A stretch of DNA of 64,000 nt from Rosa chinensis (lineage: Eukaryota > Streptophyta > Magnoliopsida > Rosales > Rosaceae): the NCBI RefSeq assembly GCF_002994745.2, contig NW_020126838.1, positions 123,257 through 187,256 of the forward strand, in the 5' to 3' direction. Within the stretch, counting starts at the first letter, position 1. Each line of letters begins with the position of its first letter. This document shows, in pieces, positions 10,633-22,690 of this stretch. The translations under genes were made by a program, and so were the position numbers. The notes below the pieces were generated by a model. It was not told where the DNA came from. It did no database searches and was given only the letters and a program-made list of their open reading frames with translations.

Positions 10633-12568
10633 AGCTTTTGCTAGTCCCTTAGCAAAATCACACTAAGACACACACTAAGACTCAACGAAAATTAAAGACT
10701 TGACACGAAACAGACTCTATAGCCCTTCAACTTTTTGTCTCAGCAATCTCTTACTTTCACAACACCAAGATTAGCACTTCACCAAGAATAAATGTTTAGG
10801 CATTCGAGAGTTAATTAAAACACATAACTTACATACACAAGTAGGACTTGGTTGAACAATGGTGATGGTTCTGTTAAGCATGTTTCAACAAGTATGATTC
10901 AACTCCTCACAAGTTATATCCACTCTTTCTTCTCTCAGATCATGGCAATGCTTAAAAGCTTATACACTCAAGTATATGTGAAAGATAGCAAGTATATCAC
11001 ATAATTCAAGAAACGAAAGCACATGTATAATTTTCTTTAAAGATCTCATGAAGGACACCAACTACTTGCACAGATGGACCCAAGCCATAAGTTCAACTCT
11101 TGTAACTCATCTCCACATCAAGGGCTGTCCCATCTTAAGGATCAAGAAGGTCTTCTTAAAGGTTGTAATGGGCAAGGCTCAAGGTTTTAAGAAATGAAGG
11201 GTAAGGATTTATCAAAGTGTCCTAAAAACCTAGCAGAGCACATGTAGATGTAGAGACCTCAAGAAATCCACCAAGCATTGCAAAAACGTCACTTTCCCTA
11301 GAGGTAACATAAAAGGGCCTATGTCTTCATGTTGGGCCCAATCTTCACTCTAAACTTCCTTTGAACTCTAGTGAATTGGACAAAGGCCAAATTTTTCTGT
11401 AGTGGCCTTCAGTTCAACGTAAACTCCAAAATCACCAATATGGGGGACTAAAATCCATAAACATTTCTTTCTTTTCTTTTTAGCCGTATACATTTTTTTT
11501 TTCTTTTCTTTCTTTTTTCTCGGCTTTTCAATATTTTTTCTTTATGGACAAGTCTACCCCCACACTTAACTTTCACCTCTTCTCAATTTCCTCCTTAGCA
11601 TCAAACCCATGTAGTATGTCTCAAAAGATAGCTCCACTAAGTTCTTAGAACAAAGGGTAGGGTTGTTACTATACTAAGCTTCATGGTTAAGGATTTTAGG
11701 GTGATGAACGAAAAGGCTTAATGTAGGCTCAAAGGGGCTAATCTAGGGGAGTCCCACGACGGGCACAAATGGGGACACAGTTTATATGGCAATGGTGGTA
11801 ATTCCTAGGATGCCTCTATCCCTTCCAGAATCAGGGCCATGTATTGATATAACGTCTCAACAAGCACAAGAGTGAATTCTAGCATTCTCTAGTCCATCAA
11901 ACTTAATCTATGGCAAGCAGTCAATCAAATGAAAGAATAATGAGATCATCAAAACATCGCCAAGAAATAAGAATATATTTTTCATTCACTCCAAGAAAAA
12001 GGGACATGGCTCAATTATCTCACATGGCTTTATGAATCAAAACTCATCTTAACATGCTCATATTCTGTACCAAAGTTTCGAATCCATATCCACTACAAGG
12101 CACACATTTTTCATATATCTCAATTAACCAAAGAATACCATGTTTAAAATCATCTCAATTTGTGATCCTCTTTTAGTCATGATTTAGAGATATAGAATCA
12201 TCCTAGACAGTTGAAAGGGCATCCTAAGACTCAAACAAAAACAAAAGCAACGAAATTTTTTAAATTTTTGACATTTTTCAATTTTTTTGTATTTTTCAAT
12301 ATATGACTCAAAATAAAAGTGTAAATCCCTTCCCCCACACTTAAATATTGCATTGTCCTCAATGTAACAGAATAAGCATGCAATGAACAATAAGCATATA
12401 GGGATGGAATTTACGAAAATGACTACCAAATAAAGAAAAATTGGAGAAGTAAAAGGGAGAGATAAAACAAATCTGCGTTGACGACTCCTCCACAGCTACT
12501 TCGAATTGGGTTGCCTCCCAAGCAGCGCTTAATGTTTATAGTCTTTCAGCCTAGACTTGTACCTCCAT
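10633..12568 (-). other. Post-pol untranslated region of element B
   Basis: About 1.9 kb between the integrase stop and the PPT. It has no ORF of useful length in sense, so no env-like gene. It does carry the shared signals: hairpin TTGGG-loop-CCCAA (12506-12521), hairpin CATTG-AGGA-CAATG (12351-12364), and extra copies of AAGTGTGGGGG (plus-strand positions 12332-12342 and 11557-11567). The same blocks occur in A, D, I and K. Confidence 0.8.
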
Positions 12569-15500
12569 TTAATCCTCAGGGTTTGGAACGTTTTGGAGGG
12601 GTACATCCTCCACTTCATGTTCCACAAATGCCTCATAGTAAGGCTTCAAGCGATGGCCATTCACTTTGAACTCGTTGCTTGTATGTTCACTCTTTATCTG
12701 CACAGCTCCATGAGGAAACACATGAGTGATAACAAAAGGTCCAATCCAACGAGAACGAAGCTTACCTGGGAAGAGTTTGAGACGAGAATGGAAGAGAAGA
12801 ACTTTTTGACCCACAACAAAAGTCTTCTTCGAATCATTTTGTCATGGAATGCCTTAGTCTTATCCTTGTAAATTTTAGCACTCTCAAAGGCATCATTCCT
12901 TATCTCCTCTAACTCTTGCAATTGCAACTTCCTATGAAGCCCAGCTGCATCCATATCCATGTTGAACTGCTTCACAGCCCACCAAGCTTTGTGCTCCAAC
13001 TCCACAGGTAAATGGCAGGTTTGCCATAGAAATTCGATATGGTGACATACCTATGGGAGTTTTGTATGCAGTTCTGTAGGCCCACAAAGCATCCTCTAGA
13101 CGCAAGGACCAGTCCTTCCTGTTGGGGTTCACAGTCTTCTCCAATATCCCCTTAATCTGACGATTAGAGACCTCAGCCTGCCCACTAGTTTGTGGGTGAT
13201 AAGGTGTAGAAACCTTATGTGTGACATCATATCTCTCAAGAGAGCCTCAATCGTCCGATTGCAAAAATGGGATCCTCCATCACTAATGAGAACTCTAGGC
13301 ATTCCAAACCTGCTAAAGATGTTAGACTTGATAAAATCTGCAACAACCTTAGAGTCATTAGTTCTAGTGGCCTTTGCTTCCACCCATTTGGAAACATAGT
13401 CCACTGCAAGTAAGATATAGAGAAACCCAAAAGATGAAGGGAAAGGTCCCATGAAATCTATACCCCAGACATCAAATATTTCAACAGTTATTATATTGGA
13501 CAATGGCATTTGATCTCTAGGACCTAGATTTCCTGTTCTTTGGCACTTATCACAAGTTAAACAATAGGCATGTGCATCCCTAAATAATGTTGGCCAATAG
13601 AACCCAGACTCTAGCACCTTAAACGCAGTCTTCTTAGACCCAAAGTGTCCCCCACATGCTTTAGAGTGGCAAAAAGAAAGTATAGCATTATGTTCATGTT
13701 CAGGCACACATCTCCTAATCAATTGATCAGAGCAATACTTCCACAAATAAGGTTCATCCCAAACATATTGCTTAACAGTTTTCTAAGCCTATCCCTATGA
13801 GCACGTGACATGGTATCAGGAATCTTTCTAGACACAATATAATTCACAATGTCTGCATACCATGGTTCACTTACCTGGATTCCAAAGAGTTGTTCATCTG
13901 GAAACGTCTCCACCAGAGGGAGACGGTCTTCTGCGTGCACCAAACGACTCAAATGGTCAGCTACCACGTTTTCACTACCCTTCTTGTCCTTGATTTCCAC
14001 GTCGAATTCTTGCAAGAGTAGGATCCATCTGATGAGCCTTGGTTTCGCCTCCTTCTTGGTCATCAAGTATTTCAAAGCTGCATGGTCAGTAAAGATAGTA
14101 ACTTTGGTACCAAGTAAATAGGAGCGAAACTTCTCAAGGGCAAAGACAACTGCAAGGAGCTCTTTCTCTGTGGTGGAGTAGTTCATTTGTGCATCATTGA
14201 GAGTCCTTGAGGCGTAGTAGATGGCATAGGGCAGCTTTTCCTTCCTTTGTCCCAAAACGGCTCCAACTGCGTAGTCAGAGGCATCACACATTAACTCAAA
14301 GGGCAAGGACCAGTCTGGAGGTAACATGATGGGGGCAGATGTCAACAACTCCTTAAGCTTGTCAAAAGCTTCTTGACACTCCTTGTCAAAGTGAAAGGGC
14401 ACATCCTTCTGGAGTAGTTGACATAAGGGTCTCGAAATTTGGAGAAGTCCTTGATGAACCTCCTGTAAAAACCTGCATGACCAAGGAAAGAACGAATCTC
14501 TCTCACAGAAGTGGGAGAGGGTAAGTGACGCACAATATCAACCTTGGCTTTATCAACCTCTATACCCCTAGCAGAGACAATATGTCCTAGAACTATTCCT
14601 TGTTTAACCATAAAATGGCATTTTTCCCAGTTTAAGACAAGGTTAGTTTCCATGCAACGTTTCAGAATTATCTCCAGATTATTAAGACAATCATCAAAAT
14701 TCTTTCCAAAACTGAAAAGTCATCCATGAATACCTCTATGATTTTCTCAATATAATCTGAAAAGATACTTACCATACACCTCTGAAAGGTACCTGGAGCG
14801 TTGCAAAGTCCGAAAGGCATACGTCTATAGGCAAACGTTCCAAAGGGGCAAGTGAAGGTTGTCTTCTCTTGATCTTCATTTGCAATTGCAATCTGGTTGT
14901 AACCAGAGTATCCATCCAGGAAGCAGTAGTAGTCATGTCCAGCTAGGCGCTCAAGCATTTGGTCAATGAATGGCAGAGGAAAGTGGTCTTTCCTTGTGGT
15001 TGCGTTGAGCCTCCTATAGTCAATGCATACTCTGTGGCCTGTTACTGTCCTTTGGGGCACCAGTTCGTTATCAGCATTCTTTACCACAGTGATCCCAGAC
15101 TTCTTGGGCACGACCTGAACTGGAGAGACCCACTTGGAGTCAGAAATAGGGTAGATACCCCACAATCAAGGAGTTTGATAACCTCCTTCTTCACTACTTC
15201 CATCATTGGAGGGTTGAGACGACGTTGAGCCTCTCTAGTGGGTTTAGACCCCTCCTCTAGAAGTATCCTGTGGACGCAAGTTGTAGGGCTGATTCCCTTG
15301 ATATCCGCCAATGTCCATCCTATGGCGGTCTTGTGTTGCTTCAACATTTCCACCAACTTCTCTTCTTGTGGAGTTGTTAGTGCAGAGGACACAATCACTG
15401 GCAAGGTTTCCTTGTCCCCTAAGTAGACATACTTCAAATGGTCTGGAAGAGGTTTTAGCTCAAGTTCTGGGGCCTGGACCACTGAAGGTAAAGTCTTGTT

Positions 15501-18219
15501 AGTGGATAACTGAATGGACAATGGAGAAACAGACTTACCTATAAAGGGTGATGCCTCAAGGAAGGAGACGTTTTCAATGATTTTATCCTCACAAGTGTCT
15601 TTCAACTTGTCCTCTGAGATGGTGACGCCTTCCTTTGTATAGCCTACCCCACTCTCAAGGGTAGTGACTAGGGTATCCTCATGCATAACATCAAACATTT
15701 TCTGCGCAAGTTCATCCAAAATGTCAGCAGAAAAACAATCATTAACCTCTAGGGGATACCTCATGGCTTCAAAGATGTTAAAGCCAATAATGTCACCATC
15801 GAACTCCATTGTAAGAGAGCCTTCATACACATCAATCTTCGTCCTAGCTGTCCTTAAGAAAGGACGTCCCAAAAGCAATGGAGTGGAACTTACAGGGGAG
15901 TCCTCCATTTCCAATACATAAAAATCAGCTGGGAAGATAAGATGGTTAACCTGTACAAGCACATCCTCCAACAAACCTCTAGGGTATGCATTGGATCTGT
16001 CAGCTAACTGAATGATAACATTGTCAGATTTAAGTTCCCCTAGACCTAGGGTTTCATAAACAGAGTAGGGCATAACATTAACAGATGCACCTAGGTCTAG
16101 CATGGCATTCTTAAATCTAGAGTTACCAATAGTACAAGGAATGGTAAAGCTTCCAGGATCCTTACACTTTGGAGGGATCTTCCTCTGAATTAGGGCAGAG
16201 ACATTCTCACTTACCTTTACCACCTCCTTTTCACGGTTTACTCTCCTAGTAGTGCAAAGCTCTTTGAGGAACTTGGCATACTTAGGGACTTGCTTGATGG
16301 CCTCTAGGAGGGGTAGGTTTACTTGCACCTTCTTGAAAGTTTCCAAGATAGCTTGGTCACTTTCATCCTTCTTAGATTGGGCAAACCTGCGTGGGAAGGG
16401 CATGCAAGAAGAAGAAGGGTTAGCAATAACCGAATTTGATAAGTTAGAATTATTACCTTTGATTTCCGGTTTTGCCTTTAAAGATGAGGATGCCTTGGTC
16501 TCTTCCTTTGACGTTGCAGGGTCCTTCTCAATACCCAACTTGGTGGGTTCTTGGTCTTCCTCAATTTCTATGCTCATTTGGACCTTCTTGGGTTGCTTGG
16601 GTGGATCCACAAATGGTCTCCCACTCCTCGTAGTCATAACTGATGCATTCTCCACATTACCCTTAGGGTTAGGTATTGTGCCACTAGGAAGCTTCCCCGT
16701 CTCATGAATCTTGCTCATGAAGTCCACAACTTGGCCCATCTGTTTCTTAAGATCTGCAATATCCTTAGTGTGGGTCTGTTGTCCTTGAATCAAAGCTTGA
16801 GTAGAGTTTGTCAAGGCCTGGGTGGAACTAGTCAAGGCTTCCAACGTTTTGTCATAGTGAGACATTGAAGGTCCTGAGTTCTGTTGAGGAGGGGCATGTA
16901 GGGCCTTTGAAAAGATGATCCTTGGAATGAAGGCCCTTGAGGACGTTGGAAGTTCCCACCAAGAGGATTCTGAACGTTATCATTGTTAGTCCACTTGAAG
17001 TTGGGATGGTCCCTCCATCCTGGGTTGTACGTATTGGAGTAAGGTCATGTCTAGGACGTTGAGGTCCTCCTTGGTATCCTCCTTGATATCCTCCAATAGC
17101 ATTTGCAGATTCCCATCCTCCATTCTCATTAAGTTGAGGGCACTGATCTGTAACATGCCCTTGCATAGAGCATACCCCACAAGCTATTGTTGCACTTGGT
17201 CCCTTGGAACTTACCACTTGGTTCATGAGTAGAGTAAGCTTATTCAGTTGGTCCTCAATTGCAGTATTCTTGCTCATCTCATGCACCCTACGAGTAGAGT
17301 GTCCTACCCCCTCATATTGTTGAGAGTTCAAGGCACGATTAGCTATCAGCTCCTTCCCAACTGTAGGGGACTTATCCACAAAAGCTCCTCCAGCTGCAGC
17401 ATCCAACATTTGCCTTTCCAAGGGTAAGAGTCCTTCATAGAAACATGTGAGTAGGGTCTCATCCTTCATCTGATGTTGAGGACATTGTGCAAGTAAGGAA
17501 TTGAACCTCTCATAGTAAGCAGCATAGGACTCATCATGGGCTTGCTCTATTCCACTGAGCTTCTTTCTAAGTGTGATGACCTTAGAAGCTGGGAAGTATT
17601 TCTCCAAGAAGGCCTTTCTCATTGTTTCCCATGATGTGATACGTCCTGCAGGAAGTTCATATAGCCAATCCTTGGCTCTATCAGCTAGAGAGAATGGAAA
17701 TGCTCTCATCTTCAGAAGATTCTCATCTGCCCCTTGTGGTTGCATGTTTGCACAAACAGATTGGAATTCTCGTACATGCTTGTTAGCATCCTCCATATTA
17801 AGTCCATGGAAGATAGGGAGCTTGTGCAACAAACCACTCTTTAGCTCAAACTCTGCTTGTCTTCCAGCTGCAGGGGCAGGGTATACTATGCCTGTAGGGG
17901 GTCCTCCTTCAACAGTTGCAGTGGAAAGTTCCCTAATAGATGCCATTCTCTCTTCTTCGACTTCTTCAGGTGGTGGTGAAGGTGGTGGTGTAGAGTTGGA
18001 CGAAATCACAGGTGAAGGTGAACGTGAAGGAGGAGATGGACTTGGTGTAGGTGATGTAGACTCCTCAGAACAGTAGGTCCTCTTCCCTTGTTCGTTAAAG
18101 ATGTACCCTCTGTGTGTCGAAGGGGAAGGGCTTGTCTGTTCAAGAAGTGAAGGACCCTTCAAGCGAGCGAGCCTTGCTTCAATTTCCTTTAGTGTAGAGG
18201 ATCTAAAAGGCTCGGTCAT
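12569..18219 (-). pseudogene. gag-pol: Gag-Pol of element B, broken by about ten one-base deletions
   Basis: This polyprotein is nearly identical to that of A (54010-59669), starting with the same MTEPFRSS and ending at the same VPNPED. It contains Gag with a zinc knuckle, protease ([12 protein letters not shown]), RT (FMDD), RNase H ([13 protein letters not shown]), integrase (HHCC zinc finger, DD35E core) and a C-terminal tail. Against A, one base is missing near each of 17045, 16892, 15154, 14710, 14439, 13784, 13235, 13030, 13018 and 12825. Most are in short runs of one base. Each shifts the frame, giving the overlapping fragments 18219-16852, 16865-15081, 15165-14668, 14653-14342, 14402-13719, 13746-13129, 13144-12932, 13005-12694 and 12814-12569. 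No insertion was seen. As written it is a pseudogene; with few substitutions against A, sequence error is a serious alternative. Confidence 0.85.
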
Positions 18220-19096
18220 TCATAGGAATCCTGAACATCATCAAAATTCAAAAAAGTTAGCAAAGTGTAAAGTGAGTTAATTACAAATTAGTGATTTATA
18301 CATCAACTTTACTATTCACGAGTCACTATTCACAAGTTACTATTCACGACTTTACTATTTATGATTTATACAAGTATAAAAAGAAGTATAAATTACAAAC
18401 TATCCACAATCTTTTCACAAATAAACCACGTAAGAAGTTTATACAAGTATAAAATGTACAAAACAACACAATTTACAAGTGGAGGTTATGTTCAAGTATC
18501 TTATTATCTTTACAAAATAAAGTTAATATCTCAATTGATTACAAGTTGTAAGTCGAGCCCAATAGAAACCACTACTATTGGTGAGATACGATCTAGGGAT
18601 AGTCGCCTAGACATAAGTCGCTTTCCTTTGTTTCAGAAGGCTAGATGGCCAGATTAAGAGGTAAGTGAGAGGGAGGACTCATTTTGGTGACACTACGGAG
18701 GCTACTCCCTCATTGAGGTTTAGGCCCCTATCGGCTACTCCCACATTGTGGTTTACGCACAGTCTATAGTATCTCTGAGATCCAATTGAACCCATCACCC
18801 AGGGTCTCAACCTAAGACACCACCTATATGCCCCTTACTCAGCTTGAAAAGAACTCATGTGTTAGACAGTTCTCCAAATGTTAATAAAAGCCGCCCTCAA
18901 CTTCAAAAGACCTTAGAAGGGCACTAATGAAGGGTTAAGGCCAATATTAACAAAAGGGCCCTTATCTACTCATACGATTTTACACACTTATAACAATCAA
19001 GAATTTAACAATATTTACAATTAATTCTTTTCTTTTCGCATTTTACACAAAACTTTCAAACAAACAAACGTTACACTCTCTTTTTTTTTTTTTCTT

Positions 19097-19130
<34 letters not shown>

Positions 19131-19890
19131 GAAAATAAGTACAATTATTTACATTCTTTTCTTTTCTTTACAATTATTTTCAACACTTAGGTACGGGAAC
19201 AGGGAGTCTCGATGTGCAATGGGACTGAAACAGCTACCCTTTTCAAGACTATGTTTAATCCAATATACCTTAGTGAATCACAATATTTTCATTTGTTATA
19301 TATATCATTGATTTCAAATTCAATTCCAAGCGGTAAATCAAGAGGACGTGCGGCCCAAGTATAGTCGTCTAGACACTAAGTCCCTCCTACATCCTTTGGG
19401 CAACCTTACTGAAATGGCCAGGTAGGGGAGGACGAACACAAGAGGTAGGATCCATTTTGGCATAGGCTACTCCCTCATTGAGGTTTACGCCCATTTGTAA
19501 GCACTTCTGGATTCAAGAACCTGTCATGAGCGTTGTCCCCTTTCCTAGACACCATCCCACATAGGCTATACTTACTTGGATGAAAAAGGTCCTAAGTGTG
19601 AAGACAGTTCAATGAATGTTAATAAAGGCCGCCCTCAACCTTAAGGGACCTGGACTAGGTACCAATAAGGGGGTTTAGGCCAATATTAATAAACACGACT
19701 TCACCTATTCCATCTTTAATTTACAACCTACAATTAAATTCGTATTCAACAATATAAATAACAACCTAAGTAATTAATTAACTAAATTTCGACAATTACA
19801 AAATAAACAAGTAAAATTTTTTTTTTTTTTTTTTTTTCGGTCGCAATATAAACAAAACACATATTCACAAAATGGCAAATGATTTTTCAA
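18220..19890 (-). other. Leader of element B
   Basis: About 1.67 kb between PBS and gag, with two diverged copies of the leader module (sense near 19690-19330 and 18960-18560) and long T runs on the plus strand (19081-19128 and 19817-19837). It is nearly identical to the leader of E. No coding capacity is supported. Confidence 0.8.
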
Positions 19891-19908
19891 TCCCCGGCAA
19901 CGGCGCCA
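19891..19908 (-). other. Primer-binding site of element B (tRNA-Asp)
   Basis: In sense it reads TGGCGCCGTTGCCGGGGA, the 18-base complement of the tRNA-Asp 3' end, 5 bases from the LTR at 19914. Confidence 0.92.
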
Positions 19909-19913
19909 AAAAT

Positions 19914-22233
19914 TGATGTCGCTTTTATCGAGCGACCAATTTAACCCTGAAATGTCATTAGTAGTACGTAATAAATAGGGATCGTTCTATTCCGGGGATT
20001 GAGAGTACACCTGTCATTATCAAACAATTAAACAATTAAAATTAAAACAAAGTATAATATTTACAAAAATAAAACAAAATATATACATATTTACGAAAAA
20101 GGGGGGATTTTTGATTTTGGTTTTCTATTTTCGAAAATAAAAGCTAACTAAATAATTAAAAACGCAAAAACATAAAAATATAAATGGAATGTAAGAACAA
20201 AGATCAAAGTCGAAACTCATGATTAAAATTGATTCAAGTTCATCATTGTTCATCATAGTCATGCAAGAGGAGTTGATCATGTGAAACGTTCAAAAGCAAA
20301 CAATTTCCCATATTTTACTTTCAATGCTAATTAACCTAAGCGAAAGCACCTAGATTAATCCTATCAAACATGCGATCAAACCCTAGAAAGCTAGTCAATC
20401 ATGTCATGTTTAACGCATTAAGCACCTAGAAAGGCTATCAACTCAAATGTGCAACTTAGTATGCAAAAGTCCACCTAATTGCAATCTTCTTTGATTAAAT
20501 TCGGTTTTTGTACAAAACCTTTACTACTTATCGATCCAAGAACACAAAACCAAAAAGTTGATTCATGTTCTTAAATTCGTAGCACCAATTATATCAAAAC
20601 CCTAAGTGTTTGCAACCACATAAGATTAAAATACAAAAGTTATCTATCATGCAAATTTAATCAAACACTCACACAAAAGCAACCATAAATCGCAATATAT
20701 GAATCTGAAAATTAACAATTCATCATAAAATTTCAGAAAACAATACTTGTTCATACATATGTGTCAACTAAGGCAAAACCAACGAAAATACAAAGCAAAG
20801 GTACAAGGAGAATCGGATTACACCGTGATGAAGATGAGATGAATGAAGTGATGATGTGGTCTCTTGAATTTCGAAAGCAATCTTCAAGGTGGAGGGTGGA
20901 TGGTGTGCACGGCTTGTCTTCTTCTTCCTTGGCCTTGCTTGCACTTCGTGGTTGCCCTAGAGGATGGAGAGGAGCACGGCTAGTCTAAAGAGTTTTCTGA
21001 ATTATTTTCTCAAGGTGTAAACGTAAAGAATGGAACTTGGAACTCCCAAAACGTTGAGAAGATGGGAGGTTATATAGGGGACGGCCAACTTGCTCTCCAA
21101 GCCGTGTAAACCTTATGGAATTAATCTGAAAATTCCACATAATTTCCTCCAATAATATCTTGCCAAATAAGCCCTATGAGGTGGTTCAACCAATCACAAA
21201 ATTCCATTTAATTCCCTAAATAATCTTGCCGAAATTCCCTTGATATAATTCTGATTTTTGTAGTTCAATTCGGCCAAACTTCCTTTAGGGAATTAAGGAA
21301 TGTATCTAGACTTCTTTTGAGCTTTTCTTGGTCTCCACCTTTTTCTCTTTCCTTTTATTTCTCCCTTGAATATCTCCTTGCCGAATTCTCTAGGGTTTTC
21401 TTTTAATTCACACGGCAACTTCCTTCTTTTCCTCTTGGCTTGGACGGCAAAAGATATTCTAGGGTTTATCTCTTGATGAATTTCCATAAAAATAGCCCTA
21501 GAAAATCTCCCTAGAAAATCTCCTTTTAATTTCTGATTTTCCACGTCATTTTCCTTGTTTCTCTCTTCATTTTGGACGGCAAACATCTCTAGGGTTTCTT
21601 CATTGCGTCACAAACCCTAATTGCATGGGCTTTGTGGGCTTTTGATCCATTTGCCGAAAATCCAACAAGTCTTGAGAGTTCTTGGGCCTCCATGCGCCAC
21701 CTTTGTGCCATGTCATCATCTAGAGTCTTCAAGAAGCTTCTCTCATGCCATGTCACTTCATTAATTCGATCTCCATTCATGGTTGGCTCAAGAGTCTTGT
21801 TTTGGCAAGCTTTCCTTTTCTGGACAGGGTTTCCTGGTTGGACCAGGAAAGCTTCATTTCTTCATTTCTGCTCATTTGTGCTTCCCTTTGTACTTCATCT
21901 TGTCTCCCTCCAACGTTGGCTAGCTTCTCTCTCCATTTGTGAGCTCGTTTCAGCTCATTTGTGACAAGGACCTGAAAATAGAAACTAGTAAGAAAAATAG
22001 AAACTTTCCTAAAATGAAAAGTGGGAAACTTTCTAAAAATGAAAAATAGAAACTACTAAAAATGGAAACTTACTAAAAATGATAAATAAAAACTACAAAA
22101 ATAGAAACTTTCTACAAATAGGAACTTTCCCAATCAAAGAATGGAAACTTTCCTAAACAGGGTTTTATTAAGGAAATAACGCAGAAAATGCAGGGAAAAG
22201 CAAGTAAAACGTCGCATTAAAATGCTCCTATCA
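19914..22233 (-). repeat. 5' LTR of element B (2320 bp)
   Basis: It is bounded by TGATGTCGC and GCTCCTATCA. It is 18 bases longer than the left LTR; 13 of those are a tandem duplication of CCCTAGAAAATCT near 21496-21520. A TATA-like box is at 21070-21077. U5 carries CCGGGGATTG (19992-20001), which repeats PBS sequence in inverse orientation. Confidence 0.9.
21070..21077 (-). promoter_or_regulatory. TATA-like box in 5' LTR of B
   Basis: The sense strand reads CTATATAA about 1.1 kb from each end of the LTR, in the same position as in E and in the other LTR of B. Confidence 0.55.
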
Positions 22234-22480
22234 AATTTAATTTGATATCAATGATATATATAACTAATGAAAATATTGTGATTCACTAAGGTATATTGGA
22301 TTAAACATAGTCTTGAAAAGGGTAGCTGTTTCAGTCCCATTGCACATCGAGACTCCCTGTTCCCGTACCTAAGTGTTGAAAATAATTGTAAAGGAAAGGA
22401 AAGAATGTAAATATTTGTAAGTATTTTCGTACAAAGAAAGAAAAGAAAAAAAACAAAAAAACACTTGTGTAAATATTTTT
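22234..22480 (+). other. Leader fragment of element D
   Basis: It matches the stretch of the A leader at 52883-53050, including 'ggtatattggattaaacatag' and 'cccgtacctaagtgttg'. It starts AATTT at the B boundary, which fits the TSD of a B-like insertion in this leader. Confidence 0.75.
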
Positions 22481-22615
22481 CGTGTTTTTTTTTTTTTTTT
22501 TTTTTTTTTTACTCACTTGTGTACTTAACTTGTGTCTTATGTACTGACTTGTTAACTTGTGTACTTAACTTGTTAATATTACATGTAGTTTGTAATTCAC
22601 TAACTTGTTATACTT

Positions 22616-22654
<39 letters not shown>

Positions 22655-22690
22655 TTGTATTTCTTTGTTAATTATAGTTACTAACTTTTA
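22481..22690 (+). repeat. A/T-rich junction replacing gag-pol in element D
   Basis: It contains a T run (22486-22510), repeated 'cttgtgtacttaact' phrases and a (TA)n microsatellite (22620-22651). The same phrases lie at the same place in I (31490-31670). About 5.7 kb of coding sequence found in A is absent here. Confidence 0.75.

Larger units (their letters stand above)
8316..22233 (-). mobile_element. Athila-type LTR retrotransposon B (two LTRs, ~13.9 kb)
   Basis: In sense (minus) order it has 5' LTR 19914-22233, tRNA-Asp PBS, leader, broken gag-pol 18219-12569, post-pol region, PPT 10632-10618 and 3' LTR 8316-10617. Its left flank is CTAGG inside pol of C and its right flank AATTT inside the leader of D. 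These do not match, so B is not a simple insertion: either two related copies recombined or the assembly joined two copies. Confidence 0.9.

Noticed and set aside
15664..16707. Plus-strand ORFs of 85 and 151 residues opposite gag-pol of B
   Set aside because: They are shadows of the real minus-strand coding frame; the same antisense frames appear opposite gag-pol of A.
22620..22651. (TA)n run as a replication or promoter element
   Set aside because: A simple microsatellite in an A/T-rich junction, shortened to almost nothing at the same place in I.
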